Assembly: GCF_042100115.1 (NCBI RefSeq)
Contig: NC_091277.1
Coordinates: forward strand, 124,001 to 188,000
Length of the DNA: 64,000 bases
Direction of reading: 5' to 3'
Origin: Alternaria dauci
Lineage: Eukaryota; Ascomycota; Dothideomycetes; Pleosporales; Pleosporaceae
A program made the translations under genes and the position numbers. The notes beneath the pieces were generated by a model that worked only from the letters and a program-made list of their open reading frames with translations, was not told the DNA's origin and searched no databases. Shown piece by piece: positions 12,001 through 24,158 of the stretch (its first letter is position 1; each line of letters starts with the position of its first letter).

Positions 12001-15000
12001 CTAACAAGAGCTTGCAGAGAGAAGCGGTACTTTTGACAAAGAATAAGTGGAACGCAGCAACGACGAACGGAACGAATACGTCAATGGTTGATGGATGTTT
12101 GGTAACACCCCGAGGATAGTACAGGTACTTAAATATCTTCAAACGCCGGACACTTGACCTTGCAATGCGGAGTGTGGGGGTCCAGCTGACGGCGTCGTCA
12201 GGAGTGCTAGTGACGGCAGGCAAAGCAAGGTGCGTGAAGTGCATCAGAGAGGGAGGGACAGGCATCCTTGGTGACGACCAAAGGGGCGGTGACTCCCGCG
12301 GCCTGTTCGAGGTGCTGCATTGCATGTAGCCGATACCAGGCACAGCTGTTTGCGCTTAGCTGACAGGCGTGCGCGCGGCCAATGAACGAGGCGAGGGTCG
12401 CTGATTGAAGCGGCGGTTGCTTTTTTGCTCACGTTGCAGCAAGCGAACAGGGGGCCAGAGGCTGTGAACATCGGATCTTGGCCGGAGGTCAAGGGCAAGG
12501 GGGGCGCGCCTTGTGACGATCTTTTGGAATCCTAGTTGGAAGCTGATAGGGTAATTGTCGCCACAGCTGGCACCATGCGAAGGGTTGGCGGACTCAAAAG
12601 AGCGTTGATGGATACGGTTCGGGGGTGCTAGTGTGGGGGTGGGGGAATCGTGGCCGGCCTATTCGCATCATCTGATGCCGTTCAGCGACCCCGGCTACTC
12701 CGGTTTGCCCTTGGGTAACGTCGTGGTACCAGTCGGTCCAGCAGTCTGGAATCGGCGACCACTGACGACGTGCAGTAGAGCAATGCACAGGGCAAGAGAA
12801 ACGATGGATTCCAGCGGTGATGCAAGACGTGGCAGACAGCAAGAAGCGCATGCTCATCACAAGGCCATGCAATATCCGGGCGGAGACAGTCATCGATATC
12901 CGACATCCGCAGCAGCAGGGCCACCAAGACGGACCAGAATAGCGAACTTATCAGAGGCATCTCATGTCTCATCATCACAATGCCTGGCCAGGATGACGAC
13001 GCCGATCCCTGGCGACATGTCCCCCACGCCCATTACTCTTGGTGGCGGGGTCTGGCCATAGCTCAAACCTTGAGGCTCTTCACAATCTTCACGCGACATT
13101 GTTTCCGCAAGGGGGAGACGGTGTACGAGTCGTGCAGTCGACACGACATCGTCCCATTCGTATATCCACCAATCCGCACATGGAAAGTGTTTGCATCGCC
13201 GCAGGTGCAGACCGGTGACGAGTTCCAGCGCAAAGCATCACGCCTCGAACGAAAGCGTTGGCAGAATGTGCCGAGCGCCGTCCCGGCAATTGCGGTACGC
13301 AGGAAAGTCGTCAGCAGGTTCACCCGTTGCTCCTGTGTCCACAACCTAGGTTCAAACGCAAGAAGGGGAGTGCCTGGTACGACGCGTTCGTCGTACCTGA
13401 TCCTCGGTGGATCTTGGTCGAGCGCCCCCACGCGATGCCGAGGCAGCTCGCTTCGGCACTCATAACACCGCGGAATTTTGCACCGGATGCTGGAACAGAT
13501 CCCCTATAATCGGCACATCTCTTCGCATCCAATCATGTCTCCTGTTATTCACGTGTAGGTGCAATCCTCTTTGTTCAGTCTTTTCGGAATCCACACTCTG
13601 GCGGCACGAGGACGAAAAGTTTTCCTGGCGTTGCCGTAAGCCGTATGCAATCATTTGCGTAGCGGCATACACATATGGATCCCTCGACGACACTCTCTAT
13701 TGCAGAACACGTGTAATGTTCGCGAGGACGCGCACAGCCTCGTCGCAAAGACGAGAGGCGAGCGTGAGCCGACCATGCAGCCATCAGCGACGACGCTATT
13801 ACCCCACAATTTGGCGATCCTGGAGTCTTGTTTCCCCGCCTTCTTACCACGTTGGAACACCAGACCACACACTTTCAACCTGCCGCTGCACCAGGCCTCT
13901 GACTTGCATGACGCCCAGTCTCGCCTGCGATCAAGTCTTGTGTGTCATTTATTGCCTTTTCTGCACTGAGGCCCTGAAATCATGCACGTAATACTGGGTA
14001 CTGCCGGCTTGGATGATGCCCAAAAACTGCCAAATCTCAAGCCATTCGCTCATTTTGCAGGGAATACGTCAGTAACGCCCAGTCTCTGCAGCCCCGCGGT
14101 CTTGCAATCATCATCCTTGAGGTACCTCTTGTACCAACCAGGGTAACGTTGCAGTCACAAGCATCAGGGGATGGCTCCCATCGCCTGTTTCTTGGCCATG
14201 GTTACTTTTCATCTCCACATGTGGATTCTAGTCCCACAAAGACAGCAAAAGAGCAAGGAAAATCTAGAAGCTCCACTCCACCATATGAAAAGTTCACCTT
14301 CAACTACTCCATCCAACAACCCGGCAACAACGCCGCACCACACTTAGTGCTGATGAGGGGTGAGGGGTCAGCCCACATATGCGGGTCATATGGGCAATGG
14401 GATTTACTGGGACCAGGATCTCGCCCCTTCCGAGAGCGATATAGTGAGCGGTGGAACTTGTAGTTTGATCGAAGGCCAGTGTCGTCAGCAGATGATCCTC
14501 CAGGGATGATTCCGGTGGACGTCACTTTGACACCATTCAAATGACTATTCTCTCAAGTCACGGGTTTAAGCAACAGAAGTAAAACTCGGTTGACTAGAAA
14601 CTTGCACACCGCAAGTAAGGTATGTGTGTGTGTGGTAGTGGACATGTCCGCAGCATCAACACATGCATCGTTCAACTCCGCTCTAGCCTCGGTTATATGC
14701 AACGTTTCCAAAAGCGATGAGACAAGGTACGCTTACCGCGCGGTTCACTTCAGCTGTAGTTCGTCGATCTCTTGTCGACCGTGGGGGCCAACTGCTATCT
14801 ACAGTTCACAGCAAGACGCGCCCGTCGTATAGCGGCAGTTGGAAGCGGAACTGGTTCGCCACAACGTGCCGTGCGACCCTGGTCCGGTCTCAAGAGCCTC
14901 AACCGATCAAGTCGAGTCGATCGAGTGGGATGTTGGGCTGGTCTCACGCACGCCTACCTGATGTAGCCATCGGCGTGGGATGCCAAGTATATCCAGACGC

Positions 15001-15262
15001 TTCCAACTCAACCTCAGTTCCGCAGTTGATATCTTCTCGGACACTTTTGCCTCCTCAACATTCTGTCGCGGAAATTGATCGGAGTGCTTGAACGGTGAAG
15101 ACGGCGACTGATCTTGACACCATCCCACGCTTGACGGCCCTCGACGTTCCACGAATTGCGCAAACCGATCTTTCCCGTCTGACGAGGTACCGATACATGT
15201 TGAGTGTCATGGCGAAAGAGCTGGTATTACCTTACATTTACGGGTGTCTTGGCTGTTAGCTT

Positions 15263-15736
15263 CTAGACACGGAAACCTACGTCGTATGCGCGATTTACGA
15301 AGCTGCCCAGCGTCGTGTGCAGTACGAACCAGACGTCACGATACTCTTCGCCGAGGTCGACGGTGAGAAGAGTAATAAGGGTCGCGCGCCTTACGGCCGT
15401 GATAGGAGGACCAGGACGTGGTAATTCTCCATGCCCAGATGAGGCTTGAAGGCTTCCGATTACCTGCATGAAAGCAAAGAGGCAGTGCTCGTTAGGCATA
15501 GGGATCAAGACGGTCGCTCATGGCACGGATCTGCGCGATGCGTTGAGCCGAGACGGGATCTCACGTCTAGCCACGAGCTCGTTGTAGTAAGTCATACGGA
15601 GGTCGTCAGCTGCGTCGCGTGTGCGGCGTGTGTGCGCGTAGAGCGCTAAGGTCGATGGTCGCGATGCATTCCCAACAAGATGCGCATACGCAGTTGATTG
15701 CGGGAGTGCTTGGCTGATCCGCGGCCACGGAGGCAT
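15263..15736 (-). pseudogene. Possible frameshifted coding relic of unknown family
   Basis: Three adjoining minus-strand segments look protein-like but lie in three different frames. 15736 to about 15550 encodes a charged helical stretch (including RRTRDAADDLRMTYYNELVA). About 15550-15492 continues in another frame (AQRIAQIRAMSDRLDPYA, then TAA). 15508-15263 continues in the third (CLFAFMQVIGSLQASS, then EEYRDVWFVLHTTLGSFVN). No splice sites link them convincingly. This is what an old gene broken by small indels would look like. I do not recognise the family; chance open frames are the alternative. Confidence 0.3.
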
Positions 15737-18117
15737 GCTTTACTAGCTTTGAGGTTTCCATTCCTATTGAGAGGAAAGCCCAAGAACGATATGCACGCAC
15801 GAATATCGTCGTAGGTGATTGAGTGTCGGACATTGTGGTAACAAGAAAGCGATACCATGGCGACAGAAACGAACATATGCTCAGCTCCTCAAGATCAACC
15901 TGCTCGCCACTGCAGCTCGCCATGTCCGAAAGCCCATTCTCATGGTTTGGCAATCCACGCCCCGCAATCCACGTTTAGCAATTCGTACACGACACCCTAC
16001 CTCACCAAGAAACCCTATACGTAATCCCGCAGCCAGACCCTCACGATCCCCCTTGATCCTGTTACTCAACCCAAGACTTCTCTAAACAAGATTCCCATTC
16101 TGGCATCTGCGATTACGTGCCGCTTTTCTCAACACCTCTTCTTGCTTCTCTCCTATGACATATTCACGCTAGTCGGTCCGACAACCTCTATATGTTCCAC
16201 CAATCCAGAATATCCCGCCAATCCACTCGCATCGGAAGCTTAACCGAAACGCATATTCCCGCGATTCGCTCGCTTGTCGGTGTTGAGTCTCTTAGCCAAC
16301 AACTGCAGTTCTCTTTACGCAAATCGTGGGGTAGCACACCCTCGTGTCGCGTGTTTGTTGGGATGCGAACAGCGTGTTGGATGCTGGCTCTGCAGGCGGG
16401 CGTTCGTGTTCCTGTGGTGTACGAGGGTGCTGGGTAAGGTGTACTCTATCGGGATCGAGGAGCTGAGGAGGGGTGAGGCTGTTTCTCCGATGTTCTCCGG
16501 TTGGGGGCCTGGTTCTGGGAATGTGAACATGCGATATGAAGACGTCCACGCATGTTTGGCAGGACGCTTCAGGATGGTCGAGCACGCCCTTTCTCTCTTT
16601 TCATACGACGCTAGGTGTACTAGATGTTGTATGTTCTGAGGCTCAATCACCATAATGAGCGTGGTGCCCCTCGATCCAAGCACGCAAGACGCATGAGCTT
16701 GTACACACCACTCATGCGACTGTATTCGCCTATACGTCGTTGGAGATTTTTGAAGACAGCGACTGCACTTTCTTCAAGGATGAGTATGCATCAGTCCTAT
16801 AGTCCGCAAATACCACGGCTTGTATTACCACGACACAAGCCCAGAGCATCTTTGGTCTCTATTTTTCAACGCTATGCTGGCTGTTCTTGTTTGTAAGAAG
16901 GCGATCAACAATACTACAAAGAAGACTTCTTGTCCCTGCTGATTGTTGCAATACCGTCTCATTCGGGTTGTGCGCTTCGACCCCTCTGATTAAGCTCGAA
17001 AAAACTCCAGAACCACGAACTCTCGTCAACGTGACCATCCCTCTCTCGAGGAGAGGTGGCCAATAGTCGCTCACAGAACGAACCACTTTTTGTCTGCCAT
17101 AAGCCAACACACTCTCAAACTCACCAAAGCGATCGCATTCGAGGAGCAGTAGTAAGACCATCACAAGACATACCTGTCGCTCGCATTCCATCGCTATACC
17201 ATGCCGATCCTCACCACCACTCGCAACCTTTCACGTCTCACCCCAAGCCAACCTCACCTAACAATGCCGTCATCCACGCAGGTACAAGGGCCAGAAAGCC
17301 AAACAATCATACCATGCCCGGGGAAGCGGCTCCTCGCCCGTCTCCCAGGACCTTTTAGCGCTTCATAAATTTCTCTCTTATCCCCACGCAGTGGTCATTG
17401 TTCAAGGAAAGTCACGCGAACAGCAAGCATGCAATGCATCCGAACAACTCCATCACACATGTTGCACATCACATGCGATCGATCAGCGGCATACCTAACC
17501 CGCACAGCCTCGCAAACAAGCTAATGTCGCTGCCCGGAACGTGCGGGTTCAGGACCGCGCGTTTAACGGTTTATTAGTAGCGTGGATGACGACGGGTGGT
17601 GATGGCGATGGAGGGCGCGGGTGCGTGTGCGTATGTAGTCGTCATGCTGTGATGCAATGTGTGGGTGGTGCCGAGATGAGACCGTGAGATGTGCGGATCG
17701 CGGTTTGCAGGGACAGGGGGCAGGGGGTAGAAGAGATGGTTTGCTTGTAGTGGGGCGGTGGAGGTGGTGAGCAGCGGTTGGTAGTGTTTGGTTGTAACGA
17801 ACTTGGTGGGTTGGTGTGAGAAGATGATCGCGGAGCTTTACTGTGGTTGCCGTCTGGGCGTACTGCGATGGGTTGATGACGGTGAACGGAATTGCCGCAA
17901 TCTACAGCCTGCTCGTAGAGAACAAGACTCTCGAACGCGACGTGTCGATGCCCAGAGGAACACAGTAGGGCGAGGCATCTCGAGAAGCTTGCATACATAT
18001 CACAAGATGCTGGATTGTAACAGAGAGACCTCGGAGGTAACGCAGACACACACCAAACTCTACACACAACAACCCTCAAGTATCCATTCCACCACCCCCT
18101 CCCTCTCAACTCTACAA

Positions 18118-19265
18118 CTAGCACCCCGCACCCCCCTTCTGCGTCACCAACCCCAACCGCCACGGCAACGCATTATAACTCCCACTCGCCCCTGGATCAA
18201 TCCCCTGATACAAGAACCTCATCCCACACATCTCCACCGTCAACGTCTGATCCACCGCACTCCTCACAACCTCCCCATGACTAATACTATCCGACCACCT
18301 GCCCCCCGGAAACTCCACATTCACCTCTCCCAAAAACGGATGCTCCTGCGTCGCCGCGAGCGCCGTCCAGTTCCCGCTTAGAGAGTTGGATGTCCACGAC
18401 CTGAAATATCGTAATCCGCCCGGTGAATCTCCCACACCGATACATTCCACGAGTAAGAGATATGTACTATTCCCTACAGAATACACATTTGCAGCCTCAA
18501 ACAAATCGTTTTTATTCGGCGCAGACAGCGCAATCACAGGCTCGCTCATGCCCTCTGGAAACTCTGAGACCGCCGTCTGGCTACGATACAGACGCCCGTT
18601 GTCGTCGTGCGAAAAGAGATGGCACAGCGCGGCGTCGCATATAACCCACATGTCGACCCAGTATCCTTGCTGCGGATTCAACAGCCCTTCTGCGATGAGT
18701 GCGGGCGTGCCGTTGGGGTAGAAGACTGAAGGCGCGGTCCAGCCAGCGGGGTTGGAGAGGTTGGTGTTGGTGCTGTATGCTGCGTTGCCGTTTTGGTAGA
18801 TGAGGTACCAGAGGTTTTGGGGGGCGAAGAAGACTGTGAGAAAGGGTGTGTAAGTAAGTAGATCGTCCTGGCATGAAGAGAAGGGTGTCACATACAAACC
18901 TGTGGTGCAGCTCTATACCCCGTACCTATCCCGCTCTGATCAAGATAGTAAAACGGCGCTTCTGACGCTTTCTCGAAATCGGTAAAGTTGAAGTAGACAA
19001 GGTTGTATCCTTCTTCCTTCGCTGTGCTAGCAAAGACGTGGTATACGCCCTCGTACTCGATGATAGACGGGTCCTTGATACCCGCAATGTTTCTACCGTC
19101 GTTCTTGGGCGAGACGAGAATGCCGCTGGAGGTCCAGTTAAAAGAGCCAGGGGGACTTGTATCTTGTCTCGCAGCCAGGGAAGAGGAGGACGGAGATTGA
19201 TGAGGCAGGTTGCGAGATAATGCCGTGGCGACGAGCGCCGCGCCAGCAAGGAGAAGTGAACGCAT
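18118..19265 (-). CDS. Secreted GH62 alpha-L-arabinofuranosidase
   Basis: Two exons, 19265-18896 and 18833-18118, give about 361 residues. The intron at 18895-18834 (donor GTATGT, acceptor CAG) is phase 1 and joins as AAPQVFFFAPQNLWYL, the conserved GH62 stretch. A hydrophobic signal peptide occupies residues 1 to about 18, followed by a Ser-rich linker. GH62 landmarks are present: IAGIKDPSII (catalytic-base Asp), YWVDMWVICD, and LFEAANVY (catalytic-acid Glu). The five-bladed propeller enzyme removes arabinose side chains from arabinoxylan and arabinan. There is no carbohydrate-binding module. With the GH55 and aldolase genes it fits growth on plant cell walls. The assignment is strong. Confidence 0.92.
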
Positions 19266-20662
19266 TGCTCTAGTCGGTGCTCGACAACGGTATCTAGCAT
19301 GTCGAAGCGTTGTCTACACATTCTTTATATCCGTTTTTTTTTTACCAGGTTCCACCAAAGCCGAGGTGTGGACGCGAAAAGCTGGGGAAAGTGCTCGTTG
19401 ACCAGGATCCATAGTAATGGCAATCTATCCGGGGAACCCCCCTCCCGGTTTTTCCGTCTATTTTTCCTCATCGATACGGTTTTATCTGCATGTAACAGAC
19501 ACTAGTCTCTGTATCAGGCTGTTTGCCCAAGATGTGCATACAAAGATTTTCAACGACGATATGTTTCCAGCTCCGTCCTGTCAATGCCATGCGGTGATAG
19601 AAGCGCGTAGCAGCAAACCTTCCCTCCTCACAACGACCGCCCAAACCGCTATACCCACCGCATCTCCACAACGTAAATTGCCAAAATCTTAGGCCACCGG
19701 GTCAATCACGGCATCCGGCGACCAGGTGCGTTTTGGGGAGAAACGTCCGGTCACGTCACGGAAGAGGCCGTTGTTCACCCGGTGGTTAAGAGCCAGCCTG
19801 CCGTGTTGACACTGGGCGACGATGATTGCGAGATGCTCCGGCGATCTTCTCCATGAATATGTGCTAAACATTCCTTCGTGAGCGTCCTTGCAGTGTACAA
19901 ACCTCGCATATCTCGCCAACGCAGACTACGATCAAAATCCAATCATCACTCCATAGAAAAGCCATCACGTCACTCATCAAAGACACAGACTAATCTCACC
20001 ATCTACAGCTTCAATTCTTCTTCTCATCCTACCCTTCCCCCAGGTTGAAAAACCCTCACCTACTTCCACTTTCACCTAGCTACCATGGTATAACGCAGCC
20101 ACAGAAACCCAGGCACAACCCCAGTTAACGGAAACCCAGTGCCCGCCTTATATCACAACGACCCGCAAACCCCATTTTTTGTGAGCAAAAGGAGAGATAG
20201 TCCCTTCACCCATTCCTCCTCCAGAGGAAAAACCGAGTACACCAGAAGTACCGGTATTAAACTTTACGTATACAACAAGCTAAGAAAACCAAACGACAAG
20301 GAAAGGAAACGAAAACACAACAGAACAAGTGGTATAAAGAAAGAAAAGAGAGAGAGATACAAAGGAAAAGTAAAGACACAAACAATGGAAAGGAAAAGAA
20401 AAGAAAGGTAGCTAGCTAGCTAAAAATCAGTACATGGAAACATATCCAAGATGTTTCCTGACCAAACCAAAAAAGAAAAAGAAAAGGATTTGGGGTATGG
20501 AGCAAGCAAGAAAAACGCTTACCACCCCGCAAACCAAACCAAACCAAGGCCATGCGCCAGGCAAGGTGTGTCGTTAATAAAAAAAACGGTGGTGGGTATG
20601 TAGAGAACCAGAAAAAAAAGAAAAAAAGGTCGTGAACACATATACAAGGGCTCCCCTCCCAC
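19266..20662. other. Intergenic spacer with purine-rich tracts
   Basis: No supported gene. The part from about 20270 to 20640 is A/G-rich, with a short AGCT/CTAG run at 20409-20423, and probably includes the 3' UTR of the Sel1-repeat gene. Confidence 0.4.
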
Positions 20663-22966
20663 CTAAACCGCACTCTTCTTCCTCCCAAACATCGTCCTCG
20701 TCCGACTCTTATCCCTCCCCTTCTTCTCCGCACCCGCCACATCCCTCTTATCCCCTCTCCCCACCCTCTCCTTCTCCTCGGACCCATCATCCATATACTT
20801 CTCCTTATAAATCCAACTATTCCCCACCATACTAACGCCCTTCTTCTCCGCCATGCGATAAAACTTGGCCGCCTTCTTCATATTCTTGCGACACCCCACG
20901 CCCTCCGCATAACAATACCCGGCCTCAACAAGCGCATCCGCGTCGCCCCAATTCCCCGCAATCTCATAGCACCGCAGCGCCAAACTCTTGTCTTGCGGCG
21001 CCCCCCATCCATTCCCATAACACTTGCCCAGCTCATAAATCGCAACCGCGTACTGCGCGCGGTGCTGCTTCTTCTTGACCGCATCTGTAGCGCTTGCCTG
21101 TGCCTCGTCGTCGGCGACTTCAAGTTGTCCGCTGTCGACGGCGCGCCGCAGCCATTGTAGGGCTTCGGATTGGTTGACGCGCATGCCCCAGCCGTGGCGG
21201 CACGCGAGGCCGTACCAGAACATTGCTTCGGGGAGACCGGCGCGCGCGGCGAGACGGAGGTGGTAGGTTGATTTGAGGAGTTCGCCGGCTTCGTGGAGTT
21301 CGAGACCCATGTCGCAGTGCTGCTGGGGCGTGACTTCGCCGACGGAGCCAGCGGTCCGCGCGCGGATGGTGCTGTTGCTGGAGGTAAGGGACGGGGCTGT
21401 GTGTTGTTGTTGTTGTTGTTGTTGTTGCTGCTGCTGTTGCTGCTGCTGTTGACGTGCTTGGTCAAACGACCTTGGCGGAGATTCGGGCGAAGGAGGACAG
21501 GCCTGGCTCTGGTTAGGATTGTGCTGGCCTGGTTGATCCCATGTAATCTGGCTTTTGAAAAAGTCCTCGATGCCGACAGACTTGCGGTCGACGGCGCGGC
21601 CGCGGGGCAGGTTGAACCTGGTGTATGTGTAGGAAGGGGCGGGGTTGCTGGAAAAGTCGCCTGACCGACGGAAGTCCTCGCTTACCATGCTGACGGGTGT
21701 GTGAACCTGCTCGTTCGCGTAGTGTGCCGTGGGGCTGTCACTCGAGTCCTGTCGTAGGAGCTGATTGTCAAACGAGGGCCGCATGTTGACGCTCTCGTCT
21801 GACGCTTGTCGTGAGGGCCCGACGTCAGACCGTACGTCTAGCGACGGGCGGACGCTCTGCCGGCTGGTGGGCCGTGAGAAGTTGGGCCTCGAGAAGTTGT
21901 AGGCTGGGCGCGGCAGGCTGGAGCCGTTGGCCGAGTAGTCGGAGGCCGCTGACGGCGAGCGCGGTATCATCGTGGGGCCTGTAGCAGGCGTGAAGGGTGA
22001 CTGCGCCCTAGACAGGCTAGAGCTGGGAGAGAGGTTGCGGTTCTGGTGTATGGAGTCATAGGACCCACTGAGGGACATGTCCTCGACTTCGTCGTATCCG
22101 GCAGCGAGAGAGTGGATGCTGGGTGACTGTCGCGGCGAGCGGTTGGAGTGGAGCGAGCTGGACGAGCGTGGGGGCAGTAGATTAGAGCGTGGCTGCGACC
22201 GCGGCTGCGAATACTGCGAGTGCTCGGAGCCGCCAGACGGCTTCCGCTGCGGGCTGAGGAACATGTGCGAGGCCGGGGCGGCAGCAGGGACGAGGGGGCT
22301 GACGGGCGTGGCTTCGCGCAGGCCAATGTGAGGCTCTACGGAGTCGGGCGAGTGCGACCTGGGAATGTCGAAGTAGCCCTGTGGAGGAGTGGCAGGACTG
22401 GCCTCGGCAATGGTGGCCATGGGACTCTGCAGCGGCCCAATGGCATACTGGGGCTCGGGCTCGTCCATGCCAAACTGCGGGTAGTACGACTGGTGTCGCC
22501 TGTCCGAAGCCACCTCGTGGCGGGGCGAGGCGTCGGGTCGGGGCGACTTGACGGGGCCGGCATCTTCGTTGGGCGAGTTGACGGTCGAGTTGGAGAGGGA
22601 GGAAAAGTAGCCGGGGCGGTTGCCAAACTCGTTCTGGATGGTGAGCGGTGCAATGCGGCTCATGCGGCGGCCGTTCTTGTCCTGCTGCTCGAAGCGCTTT
22701 GCAAGCAGGCGGCCCTGCAGCGCGAGGGCGTCGAGAGGGGAGAGGGCGGGCGGTGCATCGCCGGTGCGCGGGCTGGGCAGGTCGGAGCCGAGCGACAGAT
22801 TGCTCATGCTGGCGCTGGCACTGGCGAGGTTTCCGAGGCCGAGGAGGTTGCCGTTGGTGTTGATGTTGTTGTTGGTGGTGAGTGTCTTGGTCGAGGTGGT
22901 GGTGGGCGGGTCAAAGGACTGGGAGCGGAAGTCGAGGCCGCCCGGGCGCTGCTGTCTGTTTGCCAT
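20663..22966 (-). CDS. Sel1-repeat protein with polyQ tract, Nif1/Dsf2-like
   Basis: A single exon of 767 residues starting at MANRQQRPGG. The N-terminal two thirds are disordered: Ser/Pro-rich with many SP and RSPS sites, likely phosphorylated. A glutamine run of about 16 (residues about 505-521) separates this from a C-terminal domain (about 553-700) of Sel1/TPR-like repeats: EAMFWYGLACRHGWG, AIYELGKCYGNGWG and ALVEAGYCYAEGVG. The tail is very basic (RTRTMFGRKKSAV). Fungal proteins with this architecture include S. pombe Nif1 (an inhibitor acting on the Nim1 kinase in mitotic entry) and S. cerevisiae Dsf2. Sel1 repeats act as protein-binding scaffolds. The domain call is firm; the cell-cycle or morphogenesis role is inferred from those relatives. 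Confidence 0.82.
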   Translation of the reverse strand: MANRQQRPGGLDFRSQSFDPPTTTSTKTLTTNNNINTNGNLLGLGNLASASASMSNLSLGSDLPSPRTGDAPPALSPLDALALQGRLLAKRFEQQDKNGRRMSRIAPLTIQNEFGNRPGYFSSLSNSTVNSPNEDAGPVKSPRPDASPRHEVASDRRHQSYYPQFGMDEPEPQYAIGPLQSPMATIAEASPATPPQGYFDIPRSHSPDSVEPHIGLREATPVSPLVPAAAPASHMFLSPQRKPSGGSEHSQYSQPRSQPRSNLLPPRSSSSLHSNRSPRQSPSIHSLAAGYDEVEDMSLSGSYDSIHQNRNLSPSSSLSRAQSPFTPATGPTMIPRSPSAASDYSANGSSLPRPAYNFSRPNFSRPTSRQSVRPSLDVRSDVGPSRQASDESVNMRPSFDNQLLRQDSSDSPTAHYANEQVHTPVSMVSEDFRRSGDFSSNPAPSYTYTRFNLPRGRAVDRKSVGIEDFFKSQITWDQPGQHNPNQSQACPPSPESPPRSFDQARQQQQQQQQQQQQQQQQHTAPSLTSSNSTIRARTAGSVGEVTPQQHCDMGLELHEAGELLKSTYHLRLAARAGLPEAMFWYGLACRHGWGMRVNQSEALQWLRRAVDSGQLEVADDEAQASATDAVKKKQHRAQYAVAIYELGKCYGNGWGAPQDKSLALRCYEIAGNWGDADALVEAGYCYAEGVGCRKNMKKAAKFYRMAEKKGVSMVGNSWIYKEKYMDDGSEEKERVGRGDKRDVAGAEKKGRDKSRTRTMFGRKKSAV
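21404..21451 (-). repeat. CAA/CAG trinucleotide repeat encoding polyQ
   Basis: About 16 glutamine codons on the minus strand, a mix of CAA and CAG, inside the Sel1-repeat gene. The tract is likely to vary in length between strains. Confidence 0.85.
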
Positions 22967-24158
22967 GATGAAGGCGGACTAGTTCATGGGACTCTCTGCA
23001 ACGGAAGATTGATGACGCTGGGCCGTCATGCGCGCGATCGGGCAAAAGAAGCCGCCTGGGGCTGTGTTGGCCGGGTTTGGCGGGAAAAGCAGTCGCTGGG
23101 TGTGGTTGTGGTGGTGTGCAGGGAGTGTGTCGGGGTGGTGCAGATCGGTGCAGTCGACGGCAACATGGACCAAGAAGAACAAGAAGAAGAAGAAGAAGAA
23201 TGAATTGATTGATTGATGTGCAGCGCAAAGGAGCGGATTCGACAGCAAGCGTCGATTGATGGTGTCTGCAAGGCCCGACAGCAGCTGGGACGGGGGACGA
23301 GTGCGATATGTTCTACAGCGCCTCTAGCTCTTTGTCGCGTGCAATAATAGCCAAACTCGACCTCCTGAAACCCAGACGAGGACCGGGGATGCTCCCTGCA
23401 CGCCAATAGGATCCCCTACCAGCAGTCGGCCCTGCATGGCGTCCTGCGTCGACGACGTTGACCCACCGCGCCGTCGCCCTGACACAAAAGCCCACGCCCA
23501 TGCGCCGCTGCCAGCAATTGGCGGCCCAGCACATGCTGCTCATCTCATCTCATCGCGCCCTGATGCCATTTGCCTTTTGCTTTTCCACAGCGCCCGTACC
23601 AAACTCACCCAATCTCCCTCACCCGTCACCTGCACAACGAGCCACGGCTCCGACTGCCTCCCGTTTCACCTGTACCCCCCCCCCTCTCGGATAGCTTCCG
23701 TTTCGGGCGCTGCCCGTCAATAGAGTGGCACTCGCTTCGCGTCACCTCATCTGCTGCTGGCACGTTGTGGAGCGGAACAGGTTCCAGACTTCTTGCTCAT
23801 TAAACTGCTGCCCGTCCTGCGAACCACTGTTCCCGCAACACTTCCTGCTTGCGTGTGTCAAGAGCTGAGATTTTTGCCTATACACGACTTGTCCACTGGA
23901 CGAGCCTTGTGCCTGCAAATCTAACGCATGCAGGGAACAAGTAGCTGAGACCCTATTGCCAAGACCGCGCTCCAGGGGCTTTTGCGTGATGCCCATCTAC
24001 TGTACTGCTCGCCCTGTGCCAATAACTACTCACCAATACTCGCAAGCTGGCGCCTCGTCAAGTCTCCTCGTAGTCGCTTGTCCTTCGTATTCAGTCGGGC
24101 TATGACGTTGCGTGTCGTGATTCATCTCCACATTCCCAACTACCCTCCCAGCATCACC
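22967..24158. other. Intergenic region with microsatellite
   Basis: It lies between the 5' end of the Sel1-repeat gene and the 3' end of the DUF1776 gene. It holds an (AAG)n run at 23181-23200 followed by (ATTG)n. Open frames here have no domain support. Confidence 0.4.

Larger units (their letters stand above)
11959..18117. other. 6.2-kb gene-poor region
   Basis: No complete gene could be built. The longest open frames (for example 13407-13991 +, 17642-18163 -) have no recognisable domain and lack splice or homology support. The one coding-like signal is the frameshifted relic at 15263-15736. Base composition is not strongly AT-biased, so this does not look like a RIP-mutated transposon island. 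Confidence 0.4.

Noticed and set aside
13407..13991. 194-codon plus-strand frame
   Set aside because: Cys/Arg-rich translation without domain, signal or splice support; compatible with chance.
17642..18163. 173-codon minus-strand frame downstream of GH62
   Set aside because: Overlaps the GH62 end and its 3' region in another frame, and has no recognisable feature.
22220..23203. 327-codon plus-strand frame
   Set aside because: Antisense to the Ser/Pro-rich part of the Sel1-repeat gene; the Gly/Arg/Val-rich translation is typical of a shadow frame.
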